Part shown: positions 12,201-17,885 of the stretch, one piece after another
How positions within the stretch are numbered: position 1 is the first letter of the stretch
Layout: every line of letters begins with the position of its first letter
Assembly: GCA_946811185.2 (NCBI GenBank)
Contig: OX328109.1
Location: 34,952,129 to 35,016,128 of the forward strand
Direction: 5' to 3'
DNA: 64,000 nt
Source: Hippopus hippopus
Taxonomy: Eukaryota; Mollusca; Bivalvia; Cardiida; Cardiidae
Program-made: the position numbers and the translations under genes
The notes under the pieces: model-generated
The model's input: only the letters and a program-made list of their open reading frames with translations
What the model was told of the DNA's origin: nothing
Databases searched by the model: none

Positions 12201-15200
12201 CTCACATGAATGGAATGTTTCATTTAAAGTAAGGTTTCTTTCAGTCAAATTTTTCAGAATTTTACCTTTCATGCTAATGAATAAACCTGCTTGTATTCAC
12301 TGACATTATCTTTGCATTTAAAAAGATATGACTGTTTTTGTTCGGCGGGCGGGGGTGGAGGTTATGTTTTCAAAGTAAGTTTATTACCATACAGACTTTT
12401 TATGCTGTATGTCTCTGTCAATGCCAATTAAGTGCATGATACATTATAAATTTTACTCTTTAAGAAATGACAATTTTTTTTTTTACTGTACCAAGTTTAA
12501 AGCCATTGCAAAAAGACAAAGTGAATGTAGCTTAAATGACTATTTCTGTCTTTGATAGGTTAGGAAACGTTGTGGGAAATGGAGAAAATACTGGCTGACA
12601 ACATGTTGTCCTTTTCTCACAATGTTTTTGAAAGCCTTCTCTTTCAGGGTCATTAACATTTCGATTTGTGTGGTAAAGGGTTAAAGAGCCAGTGGAGCGA
12701 TACAGGACCATCATGGCCCTCTTGTTTTCATTAGTCCACCTCTTCAACCATTGACCGTTTACTACACAATCCCCAGTTTCAACAACACTGAAAGAAGTAA
12801 GTCTTTGAAATTACCGCGAAAAAAGGAGAAATGCTGATAACCAGCATTTCCTTCTTTTCCCACTTTGGTTTTTAGCTCCACTGGCCGAAGGCCAGCGAGC
12901 TATTGTCATGGCGTTGTGTCCGTCGTGCGTACGTCCGTCCGTTCGTTCGTTCGTCCGTCCGTAAACTTTTTCGTTAAAAAACTTCTCCTCAGAAACTATT
13001 GACTGGATTTTTACCAAATTTCACAGGAATGTTCCTTTGGTGGTCCTCTTTCAAATTCCTTCAAATAATTGTGTTCCATGAAGAATTCTGGTTGCCATGG
13101 CAACCAAAGTAAAAAACCTTTAAAAATCTTCTCCTCCCAAACCGCTATTTGGATAGCATTATTATTTTGCAGGAATGTTCCTTAGATACAGGTTTACAGA
13201 ATTCCTTGGCTGACAACATGTTGTCCTTTTCTCACAATGTTTTTGAAAGCCTTCTCTTTCAGGGTCATTAACATTTCGATTTGTGTGGTAAAGGGTTAAA
13301 GAGCCAGTGGAGCGATACAGGACCATCATGGCCCTCTTGTTTTCATCAGTCCACCTCTTTAACCATTGACCGTTTACTACACAATCCCCAGTTTCAACAA
13401 CACTGAAAGAAGTAAGTCTTTGAAATTACCGCGAAAAAAGGAGAAATGCTGATAACCAGCATTTCCTTCTTTTCCCACTTTGGTTTTTAGCTCCACTGGC
13501 CGAAGGCCAGCGAGCTATTGTCATGGCGTTGTGTCCGTCGTGCGTCCGTGCGTTCGTTCGTCCGTTCGTAAACTTTTTCTTTAAAAAACTTCTCCTCAGA
13601 AACTATTGACTGGATTTTTACCAAATTTCACAGGAATGTTCCTTTGGTGGTCCTCTTTCAAATTCCTTCAAATAATTGTGTTCCATGAAGAATTCTGGTT
13701 GCCATGGCAACCAAAGTAAAAAACCTTTAAAAATCTTCTCCTCCCAAACCGCTATTTGGATAGCATTATTATTTTGCAGGAATGTTCCTTAGATACAGGT
13801 TTACAGAATTCCTTAAAAAAAAAAAGGTCTGTCAAAAAACATGGCTTTTATGGGAGACTCATTTTCCTTTTATGGTATAAAGTAAAATCTTTGAAAAATT
13901 TCTTCTCTAAAACTATTCATTGGATTTCATTGTTGTTTTGCAGGTAAGTTCTTATGGTGGTTGTCTACCAAATTGTTTCTTCAGTGAGCTAAAATGCAGG
14001 ATTGAATGATAATTGTTAAAAACTTCCTTTCGCCATTATAGAAATATCAGGCCTGTGGAGCGATACAGGCGCTCAAGCGCCTCTAGTTACTATTTCAAAG
14101 ACAATTTCCGTCATTTGAGTAATGTTTAATTGTTGTCTTCAAATACTTTCAACTTCGAGTCTAAATGTTGGTGGTTTGGTAAAGAGCAAAATACAGGAAT
14201 GTTTGATACAGTGTTTAATCAGAATCCCTTAACTCTTTACCACATGACAAAATTTTGGACTAGACCAAAATGAAAGCATTTGCAGACGATAACATGGTTG
14301 TACCTCAGATGATGAACTCTGTCTTTGATATGGTAGAAAACATTGTGGGAAAAGGAGAAAATGCTGGTTACCAGCATTTTCTCCTTTTCCAACAATGTTT
14401 TCAAAAGCCTTCTTTCTTTAGGGTCAATAAAACTCGGGATTGTGTGGTAAGGAGTTAAACAAGCAAGCAGATGACTTCATAAATGGGGCATGCTCCTTCA
14501 AAACGGGATTTGACTGTTTACCACACATTCCCAAGTTTTAATGACACTGAAGGAGAGGGCTTTTAAAAACACTGTGGGAAAAGGAGGAAATGCTGGTGAC
14601 CAGCATTTTCTTCTTTTGTAACTATGTTTTCTACCCTGTCAAAGAACTTCTCTTCATTTGTATCCATTTCAACTTTGCCATCCATTTTGTGTAACAACTA
14701 ACTCAGTCTTGTGGCAGAATGGTCCTTGGACATGCAGAAAATTTACATAAAGCAAAACGTTAGACCAAGTTAAGCCTGTGCAGACTGAAAAGGCTGATCT
14801 AGTTTGACATTTTTTACCGATAGATTAAACCCACTTTAAAACATAATATGGACAACAATACATGTGAACCATGCTCTGTGATAATGGGATTTAATGTATC
14901 TGCAAAAAGTATCAACCTACGCAGCAGCCCACACAGGCTGACATGGGTTGAAACTTTTCACTACTTGTAAATTTTCTGTATGTCAAAGGACCACTCTGAC
15001 TTATGATTCAGCCAATTAGTAGACAAATGGGATCCACATTATGGAATGACTCACTTTTATACCGCATTAGGAAGATGCCTTTACCCTTTACCAAACAATC
15101 CTCTGTTTTTCATGCCACCCCCCCCCCCCCCAAAAAAAAAAGGATTTTTAAAACATTGTGGAAAAGGCGAAAATACTGGTAACCAGCATTTGTTCCTTTT

Positions 15201-16115
15201 CCCCAATGTTTCTATCCTGTCTAACACATATCCTTTCATTTGCACCTCATTTAATGATTTGTCTGCATATCTACATATGCTTTAGATATGAACCCATCTA
15301 TAATTCTGACATTTGGGAAAGGGTTACCCCTTTACCACACAATTCCTTCTTGTAATGACCCTAAAAAAGAAGGCTTTTAAAGACATTGTGGGAAAAGGAG
15401 GAAATGCTGGCAACCAGCAATTTCTCCTGTACCCACAATGTTTTTTACACTTTCAAAGACAAGTTTCATGATTTGAGCAATGTCTAAATTGTTGTCTGCA
15501 AAATGCTTTCAATTTGGACCAGTCTAAAACTCAGTCGTCAAGTGAAGAACTAAACCCCATTTTGCCAAAGTGCTGCTCATGTATGAAGTCTATTATAGAT
15601 GACAAAATTTAGGATTTTTCTATATTTAATGTAATTGCAGATGAGGAAATACAAGTTATATGATAAGATTCGTCTTTCAAAGGGTAGAAAACCTTGCAAG
15701 GAGAAAATGAAAAAAAACAAGCATTTCCTCCTTTTCCCACAATGTAATAAAAATAATTCTTCATCAAGGTCGTCAAAGCACAGAGTTATTTGGTGATTAA
15801 GATTAGGGTTTGACAGTGAAAACATTATGGAAAAAGGAGATATTACTCATTATGAGCCACAAAGGTTTCAGAAAGTGGTATGATGCAAGATGCAAAATAA
15901 GTCATCTGAAAAATTAGTAAATGAGGAAAATTTACTTTTCAAGAAAAAAACAATGTGGTCAAGATACACTCACATAATTATGATGTCAATTTTCAGGTCG
16001 TGTTCCAAAGATGAATATGTTACATCCAGAATTCTCAGTCACCATTACATTTGAACTGATCCGACTGTTGCTGCTAAAGCTGATGGGAAAACCATCTAAA
16101 ACGAAGTCACAATAG
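221..16115 (+). CDS. FAD-dependent geranylgeranyl/menaquinone-reductase-family oxidoreductase (5' partial, 10 exons)
   Basis: The coding exons are 221-296, 2244-2392, 4311-4447, 6525-6636, 7709-7868, 9011-9190, 9558-9647, 10542-10686, 11419-11534 and 15997-16115. Together they give 1,284 nt, or 427 residues plus TAG, with every AG/GT junction in compatible phase. Visible motifs in order are an N-terminal dinucleotide-binding loop VAIVGAGPGGATAA, the family-typical FPRDKYCGDA, a second FAD/substrate segment VLICADGAPSRLA, FYNKELLPGYAALFRH, and the C-terminal FAD motif GDAAGMTDPLTGEGIHHAM. This order is that of ChlP/geranylgeranyl reductases, which reduce isoprenoid double bonds using FAD. Family membership is seen directly; the substrate in an animal is unknown. 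No start codon is assigned: exon 221 has an acceptor (TTTTCCAG), so upstream exon(s) lie before the window. Introns hold many MITEs, and decayed copies of exons 8 and 9 sit beside the originals. Confidence 0.9.
326..557 (+). mobile_element. Family A TTAA MITE
   Basis: Family definition: about 228 bp with ends TTAACYCTTTACCAMAC and GTTTGGTAAAGAGTTAA, so short inverted ends inside a TTAA target. The centre is a 65-nt palindrome, GAAAACATTGTGGGAAAAGG with AGAAAATGCTGG and their complements around a single A/T. Plus means the end with CACACAATCC-CTTTTAACGACCC comes first and the end with GCAAATGCTTTCAATTTGGAC last; minus is the reverse. No ORF is common to copies. TTAA ends suggest piggyBac-type mobilisation. 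This copy is diverged and lies just after reductase exon 1. Confidence 0.85.
669..853 (-). mobile_element. Family A MITE, core partly deleted
   Basis: Both ends are present, but the right arm of the hairpin is missing (GTTGATACCAGC joins directly to the other subterminal region). Confidence 0.75.
878..1103 (-). mobile_element. Family A MITE
   Basis: This is a near-complete copy with an intact hairpin. It forms one arm of a large inverted duplication with 1342-1571. Confidence 0.85.
1342..1571 (+). mobile_element. Family A MITE
   Basis: A complete copy sharing private variants (AATTCTAGCCACRTTGGATT) with the copy at 878-1103. Confidence 0.85.
1597..1769 (-). mobile_element. Family A MITE, right-truncated
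   Basis: It starts TTAACTCGTTACC and has half of the hairpin left arm deleted. It ends near GTTTTGAAAAGC. Confidence 0.75.
1950..2219 (-). mobile_element. Family A MITE plus an adjoining terminal fragment
   Basis: The fragment 1950-1989 carries only the GTGTGGTAAAG end; 1996-2219 is a near-complete copy of the GATTGTTTGG-ending subtype with full hairpin. It ends just before reductase exon 2. Confidence 0.8.
2244..2392 (+). CDS. Reductase exon 2 (PRDKYCGD motif)
   Basis: The acceptor is TGATTTTCAG and the donor is GTAGGT. It completes the split Ala codon and encodes KLGWKCLLLEKKKFPRDKYC followed by GDACC. The E of LLLEK is the usual ribose-binding acidic residue after beta-2. It ends in phase 0. 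A family A MITE ends about 25 bases before the acceptor. Confidence 0.9.
2400..2790 (-). repeat. Copy of the GATCGAAATTT foldback repeat
   Basis: Shares ATTACCGGTGATGTTCACTC, GATGAAATTTCGATC, the GTACCCCTCC segment and the CACTGGTCATAACC tail with the repeat at 16130-16960, in the other orientation. It occupies the start of the intron after exon 2. Confidence 0.7.
2896..3113 (-). mobile_element. Family A MITE, diverged
   Basis: It has subterminal GACGACACAATTTAGA, a hairpin, and a terminal GGTCAAGGGTTAA. Confidence 0.75.
3150..3312 (-). mobile_element. Family A fragments, partly duplicated core
   Basis: Two successive half-hairpins (3163-3208 and 3210-3255) are followed by the terminal region TTTGTAAGGGTTGA. 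Confidence 0.6.
3355..3470. repeat. Imperfect inverted repeat
   Basis: CCAAACCCTATGTTGTGGGT and ACCCATAACATAGGGTTTAG face each other about 45 bases apart, forming a foldback of unknown class. Confidence 0.6.
3515..3655 (+). mobile_element. tRNA-like SINE remnant (SINE II-like)
   Basis: GGTTCGATCC (B-box-like) is followed about 70 bases later by AAGGCACTTCAGAGCCCCAA, which matches the SINE II body at 57205-57375. Confidence 0.5.
3733..3962 (+). mobile_element. Family A MITE
   Basis: A complete copy whose hairpin carries the compensating change GTGGGGAAAAGG/CTTTCCCCAC. It shares its terminal TTAA with the next copy. Confidence 0.85.
3959..4182 (-). mobile_element. Family A MITE, abutting inverted partner
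   Basis: Directly adjacent and inverted relative to 3733-3962, with one shared TTAA. Confidence 0.85.
4194..4250 (-). mobile_element. Family A fragment
   Basis: Only CTTTTCCCACAGTGTTTTCA with the adjoining AAAGC segment remains. It lies 60 bases upstream of the exon 3 acceptor. Confidence 0.55.
4311..4447 (+). CDS. Reductase exon 3
   Basis: The acceptor is CTATTTATAG and the donor is GTAAAA. It is read in phase 0 and encodes SDSGGMCSPGGLSYIGRS then GDIPAAIACKRVLLDEAVA. It ends two bases into an Arg codon. The conserved SPGG and R-x-LLD segments fit the reductase family. A family A remnant lies directly upstream (4194-4250). Confidence 0.9.
4476..4704 (-). mobile_element. Family A MITE inside SINE I
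   Basis: A full copy of the GATTGTTTGG subtype with perfect hairpin. Confidence 0.9.
4894..5122 (+). mobile_element. Family A MITE inside SINE I
   Basis: A full copy inserted between AAAGAAATTGG and GCTGGGGATTGAAC of the SINE. Confidence 0.88.
5218..5255 (+). mobile_element. Family A end fragment
   Basis: TTAATCATTTATCACACAAT is a lone terminal segment. Confidence 0.5.
5350..5455. repeat. Family C hairpin repeat
   Basis: The palindrome AAGATCAGACTGCACA...TGTGCAGTCTGATCTT at 5366-5403 is followed by GTCAGTGAGTTGCGCTTAGC. Related copies lie at 43870-43945, 45440-45505, 57605-57710 and 63125-63215. Confidence 0.8.
5451..5637 (+). mobile_element. Family A MITE, left end missing
   Basis: The hairpin is degraded; the terminal GTCGTTTCGAAAAAGAGTTAA is retained. 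Confidence 0.7.
5690..5800 (+). mobile_element. Possible tRNA-like SINE remnant
   Basis: AGCTGTGGTAAGAG and GGATTTGATCTTTGATCCCC weakly resemble A and B boxes. Confidence 0.3.
5854..5941 (+). repeat. 44-bp tandem duplication
   Basis: Two identical adjacent units start ATAAATTCTAACATTG and end AATATTTGA. Confidence 0.95.
5961..6140 (-). mobile_element. Family A MITE with core deleted
   Basis: Both TTAA ends are present; the right hairpin arm and loop are gone. Confidence 0.8.
6234..6510 (+). mobile_element. Family B MITE
   Basis: It opens GAGCCATGCTCTGTGAAAA and closes GCCAGAGCATGACTCAC, so it has long inverted ends. The inner AGGCCAGCCT...AGGCTGAT is a weak palindrome. It ends at the exon 4 acceptor region. 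Confidence 0.75.
6525..6636 (+). CDS. Reductase exon 4
   Basis: The acceptor is ATATGATCAG and the donor is GTAAGT. It completes the Arg codon and encodes MGAELQENHPVSEAVF to SELSYRSR, ending in phase 0. A family B MITE ends at the acceptor side. A 72-nt near-perfect hairpin begins 26 bases after the donor. Confidence 0.88.
6662..6733. repeat. 72-nt near-perfect hairpin
   Basis: A 30-base arm (AAAGTAAGGCTGGGATAGAA onward) pairs with its complement with one mismatch, around ATATTAATAT. It lies within intron 4, 26 bases after the donor. Confidence 0.9.
6800..6993 (-). mobile_element. Family A MITE
   Basis: A diverged copy, with its right end merging into the next copy. Confidence 0.75.
6993..7240 (+). 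mobile_element. Family A MITE with extra end
   Basis: A full copy to 7218, followed by a second terminal piece ATTGTGTGGTAAAGGGTAAA. Confidence 0.8.
7236..7360 (-). mobile_element. Family B MITE fragment
   Basis: Inner segment with AAAAAGTATCAACTCATGC, AGGCTGACATGGGTTGAAA and CATATCCAAGGACCATTCTA. Confidence 0.65.
7362..7596 (-). mobile_element. tRNA-derived SINE II
   Basis: On the minus strand it begins GGGGTCCTGTGTGGCTCAGT (A box) and has GGGTTCAAGT (B box). It runs to ACACCATACAATC. A family A fragment abuts its 5' end. Confidence 0.8.
7592..7687 (-). mobile_element. Family A right-half fragment
   Basis: Starts in the hairpin loop at TTACCAGTATTTTCTCC and ends TTGTAAAAGGTTAA, 21 bases before exon 5. 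Confidence 0.75.
7709..7868 (+). CDS. Reductase exon 5 (CADGAPSRLA motif)
   Basis: The acceptor is TTCTATTGAAG and the donor is GTTATT. It encodes VLICADGAPSRLATKLG and later VVFYNKELLP, ending in phase 1. The ADGAxSxLA segment is the second conserved FAD-contact motif of this flavoprotein fold. The donor is weak but phase and homology agree. Confidence 0.9.
7935..8163 (+). mobile_element. Family A MITE
   Basis: A complete copy with TTAACCGTTTACC start and TTAGGAGTTAA end and a perfect hairpin. Confidence 0.9.
8200..8421 (-). mobile_element. Family A MITE
   Basis: A diverged copy with GTAGACTTCTACAAGTTG in place of the usual subterminal block. Confidence 0.8.
8536..8703. mobile_element. Family A chimera with the same end on both sides
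   Basis: Both flanks of the hairpin carry the GTTTTAACAAC/TTTAAAACTCGG-type end, as if two left halves had joined at the palindrome. Confidence 0.6.
8810..8962 (-). mobile_element. Decayed family A copy
   Basis: GAGAGGGTAGAAAGCATTTT and TTTGTAAAGGGTAAAG remain, with a T run in the core. Confidence 0.55.
9011..9190 (+). CDS. Reductase exon 6
   Basis: The acceptor is CTCTTACCAG and the donor is GTAATA. It encodes YAALFRHPNDVLNFCCYIIP and then a Trp/His-rich stretch NLAYWHEHLMKNDPNIS to ERMKA. Phase 1 both ends. Confidence 0.92.
9319..9472 (+). mobile_element. Family A MITE, left half missing
   Basis: Starts in the right hairpin arm. It lies between exons 6 and 7. Confidence 0.7.
9558..9647 (+). 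CDS. Reductase exon 7 (GDAAG motif)
   Basis: The acceptor is TTTCTCAG and the donor is GTACTC. It encodes ASLRLGGEKCSYDDHC and VVGDAAGMTDPLT. The GDAAG-x3-PLTGEG signature is completed by the next exon and binds the FAD isoalloxazine/pyrophosphate. Phase 1 both ends. Confidence 0.93.
9686..9920 (+). mobile_element. Family A MITE
   Basis: Near-complete, with a modified left hairpin arm (CATTAAAGGAAAAGG). Confidence 0.85.
9917..10092 (-). mobile_element. Decayed family A copy
   Basis: Inverted and abutting the previous copy; the hairpin is mostly lost. Confidence 0.6.
10154..10364 (-). mobile_element. Family A MITE
   Basis: A complete-ended copy with an 18-bp subterminal deletion. It truncates the exon 8 relic on its left. 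Confidence 0.88.
10405..10500 (+). pseudogene. Decayed duplicate of reductase exon 8
   Basis: Reading from ATGAGG at 10416 gives DEVISHGNKEKEEMAMYYKR then WADKILDK and a stop. This aligns with exon 8 DEVITHGNYDRDVMAIYHQR then WMDK. Similarity starts just upstream in GCAATTG...CTGCC and is cut off on the left by the family A MITE at 10154-10364. The 5' half is missing and the frame stops, so this is a relic rather than an alternative exon. Confidence 0.75.
10542..10686 (+). CDS. Reductase exon 8 (GEGIHHAM)
   Basis: The acceptor is TTTCTGCTAG and the donor is GTTTGT. It encodes GEGIHHAMEGGKIAAYFLDE and on to RWMDKFGFDFK, ending two bases into a Trp codon. A decayed paralogous copy lies 45-135 bases upstream (10405-10500). 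Confidence 0.92.
10855..11002 (-). mobile_element. Decayed family A copy
   Basis: GAAAACATTATGGGAAAAGA, GCTGGTAACCAGC and a degraded right end remain. Confidence 0.6.
11130..11160 (+). pseudogene. Truncated duplicate of reductase exon 9 start, with acceptor
   Basis: ATATTTTTCAGGTCCATGTT followed by TTTTTGTGAACT repeats the acceptor and first seven codons of exon 9 (WSMFFC-like). It is then interrupted by a family A MITE starting at 11160. It could still act as a cryptic acceptor that would splice into MITE sequence. Confidence 0.6.
11160..11388 (-). mobile_element. Family A MITE interrupting exon 9 relic
   Basis: A full 229-bp copy with TTAA at both edges and a perfect hairpin. Confidence 0.92.
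11419..11534 (+). CDS. Reductase exon 9
   Basis: The acceptor is AAAATTTCAG and the donor is GTATTA. It encodes SMFFCQLAYRFPILLDAATA to KWADIMTG, phase 1 at the end. The first about 25 bases and the acceptor are duplicated at 11130-11159, upstream of an intronic MITE. Confidence 0.92.
11614..12724 (-). mobile_element. Helitron/pearl-like element
   Basis: On the minus strand it starts CAAGAGGGCCATGATGGTCC and ends CTGGCCTTCAGCCAG-TGGAG-CTAA. That 3' end is a hairpin a few bases before CTAA, as in Helitrons. Subterminal GCTCCACTGGC is inverted at both ends. It carries CGTCCGT-type repeats and a family A insertion at 12462-12685. Confidence 0.7.
12462..12685 (-). mobile_element. Family A MITE nested in Helitron-like element
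   Basis: A diverged copy (GTTGTGGGAAATGGAG) ending GGTAAAGGGTTAA. Its right part is duplicated at 13207-13300. Confidence 0.75.
12749..12871 (+). mobile_element. Family A left half, cut by Helitron-like insertion
   Basis: TTTACTACACAATCCCCAGT to CCCACTTTGGTT. The matching right half is at 14087-14185. A second copy from the tandem duplication is at 13364-13486. Confidence 0.75.
12872..13206 (-). mobile_element. Helitron/pearl-like element, duplicated 3' part
   Basis: Same terminus (CTGGCCTTCGGCCAG-TGGAG-CTAA on the minus strand) and CGTCCGTTCGTT tract as the full copy at 13487-14086. It is truncated by the duplication junction. Confidence 0.7.
13207..13813 (+). repeat. Tandem duplication, unit 2 (607 bp)
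   Basis: Identical to unit 1 apart from isolated substitutions and an 8-bp contraction in the CGTC/CGTT tract. Confidence 0.97.
13487..14086 (-). mobile_element. Helitron/pearl-like element, 600 bp
   Basis: Bounded by TTAGCTCCACTGGCC (left) and AGGCGCTCAAGCGCCTCTAG (right hairpin). It splits a family A MITE with no added target duplication. Confidence 0.7.
14087..14185 (+). mobile_element. Family A right half
   Basis: Continues the copy interrupted at 13486: TATTTCAAAGACAATTTCCG to GTTTGGTAAAGAGCAAA. Confidence 0.75.
14229..14458 (-). mobile_element. Family A MITE
   Basis: Complete with perfect ends and hairpin (one change, CCAACAATG). Confidence 0.9.
14508..14690 (+). mobile_element. Family A MITE, right end degraded
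   Basis: Left end and hairpin are present; the right subterminal block has decayed. Confidence 0.7.
14866..15055 (+). mobile_element. Family B MITE
   Basis: GAACCATGCTCTGTGATAAT start, inner CCCACACAGGCTGACATGGG, and right end near GGAATGACTCAC. Confidence 0.65.
15079..15327 (+). mobile_element. Family A MITE with C/A homopolymer insert
   Basis: A run of 14 C followed by about 10 A replaces part of the left subterminal block. Confidence 0.75.
15325..15553 (+). mobile_element. Family A MITE, direct tandem of previous
   Basis: Same orientation, sharing a TTA(C) junction. Confidence 0.8.
15595..15840 (-). mobile_element. Decayed family A copy and core fragment
   Basis: Diverged copy to 15802, then GAAAACATTATGGAAAAAGG alone. 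Confidence 0.6.
15997..16115 (+). CDS. Reductase exon 10 with stop
   Basis: The acceptor is CAATTTTCAG. It encodes GRVPKMNMLHPEFSVTITFE, then a leucine-rich RLLLLKLMGKP tail and TAG at 16113-16115. The hydrophobic tail could be membrane-associating (inference). An AATAAA at 16442-16447 is a possible polyadenylation signal but lies inside a repeat. Confidence 0.9.
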
Positions 16116-16129
16116 ATTGGGTTTTTTCT

Positions 16130-16960
16130 TTTTTTTGCCAGAGGATATCCGATATTATTTCATGCTTTCTGGTAGGATATCAAGAAATACCAGTGAAAAT
16201 ATTTTTCGATATTACACGGGTACGACCAGTGAAAATACCGATTTTCATGTTCTTGTTGCCTAGGTAAATTGCGCGTGCCTCTCAACCAGATGGAAATATG
16301 ACGTCATTTACCTTACATTTCTCGCGTTTGACGTAATATTGTAATGCTTTGCTATGCGGGAGGGGTACGCCACGGGGAATTACGGAAAAGAACTGTACTG
16401 GATTTTGATAAAGCTCCTCCCAGAAAGGGTTAAAAGCATGAAATAAATAGAATAGTTGTTTTTTTTTCGGTGAAAGATCGAAATTTATTTCATCAAGTGA
16501 ACACCATTGGTAATATTTGAAAATATTACCGATGGTGTTCACTCGATGAAATAAATTTCGATCTTTCACCGAAAAAAACAAATATCCTCTATTTATTTCA
16601 TGCTTTTCGGTGCTTTATCAAGAAATAATGGTTATGGTTTGATATTTCATGGTTGCAGCCAGTGAATAATACTGATTTCATATTTTCTAACTCTTCAATT
16701 GAAGACGGAAGCAGTAGTTCTTGGGCACTAATTACTTTCGTAAACAGCGCATGCTATTCAATCAGAGGGAAATATGACGTAATTTACGTGCATTTACCCT
16801 ACATTTCTCGCGCTTTACATAATATATTGTTATGCGTTCTTACATGCAGGGGGGTACGCCGTGGGGAATTACCAAAAACGACTGTACAGGATTTTGACAA
16901 AGTTCCAACTAAAAAGGGGTTAGAAGCATGAAATAAGTAGGATATTTGCAGGGTTTTACG
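16130..16960. repeat. Foldback repeat cluster after reductase stop
   Basis: Two partial copies of one repeat (GGAAATATGACGT, GGGTACGCC, GAATTACSRAAA, GCATGAAATAARTAG) flank a 118-nt near-perfect palindrome at 16461-16578. The palindrome arms start TTTCGGTGAAAGATCGAAAT. Related copies lie at 2400-2790 and 20690-20850. Confidence 0.8.
16442..16447 (+). terminator. Possible polyadenylation signal of reductase gene
   Basis: The first plus-strand AATAAA after the TAG lies at about 330 bases, within a repeated foldback sequence. The signal may therefore belong to the repeat. Confidence 0.2.
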
Positions 16961-17201
16961 GGGCGCAGATTTCCGCGTCCATATACGCATAAATATTGAG
17001 GGATGCACGTTTATCAGCAGTTTGCATCCCAGGGACGCATAAAAATTAATTCCAGAACTAAAGTAAAGATTCGTGAATAAAACTGAACGTCTCTTGATCG
17101 TTGGCATTTCATCAAAAAAAAAAAAGGGAAAAATTCTGCAGTCAAAACAATAAAATCGCAGTTTTTTGGACACTGGCACTGGGCACACTTGATGCTAACA
17201 A

Positions 17202-17348
17202 GACGTTTCGCCCCCAAGACGTTTCCCCCCTGGTCGTTTCCCCCCTGGTCGTTTCGCCTCTATTTTTCACCCCTAGTCGTTTCGCCCCCGAACCCTAGTC
17301 GTTTCACCCCCAATCCATTTCCTCCCCTAGTCGTTTCGCCCCCAAACA
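17202..17348 (+). repeat. Minisatellite array, GTTTCGCCCC type
   Basis: About eight to nine imperfect 16-17 bp units are built on CGTTTCGCCCCC with TAGT/TGGT spacers. It is the mirror of the array at 19884-20009. Confidence 0.85.
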
Positions 17349-17809
17349 TTTTTAATTATGATTTTCTAAAAAGAAGAAGAAAGAAAAAAATGTATATATA
17401 TGTTTACCGATGTCAGTGTCCTTTGTATATAATAAACTGAAATATTGAGGTTTTTGATCGATACCGTTGATCACCTTATTTATTTGGTTTGAGTTATTAA
17501 TCACACGATGTTCACGCAATTAATGCGATTAATGCTGAGGTGTGAAAACGTGTGCTTTATGCAAAATTAAACGTCTTTAATTATATAATTAGCACCTTTA
17601 CCAGGTAAGTACTTTAAATTGGTCAGTTGGTTCTTTAACAGTGTCGATGAGCAATGATTGAAAAAGTTTTCATAATTGGTATATCTTTTGTTTCAAGAAA
17701 ATCTTTTATACACCGACGAAAGGGCTCATCATCATTCATCTTTGAAAATGTTGTATGATGTGTAAAGGATACTAGAACGGAATTATGTCAGTTTTGTGCA
17801 TTTCATGTC

Positions 17810-17885
17810 AAGAAGAAGTAAATGGCCGCATCCATTGTATTTGTTATGATAGGTGTTAGGGATGGCAGCATTGGTTTTGTGGGAC
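17810..17885 (+). pseudogene. Degenerate Cys/His finger with WQH motif (MULE-associated type)
   Basis: One frame reads LCISCQEEVNGRIHCICYDR, then C, a stop, and GWQHWFCGTG. The pattern CxxC-x9-CxCxxxC-x3-WQHxxC resembles the PHD-like finger found in invertebrate Mutator-like element proteins (recollection). The in-frame TAG at 17857 shows it is not intact. Confidence 0.35.

Larger units (their letters stand above)
12592..13206 (+). repeat. Tandem duplication, unit 1 (615 bp)
   Basis: From TGGCTGACAACATGTTGTCC to CAGAATTCCT. It repeats at 13207-13813 almost without change. Confidence 0.97.
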
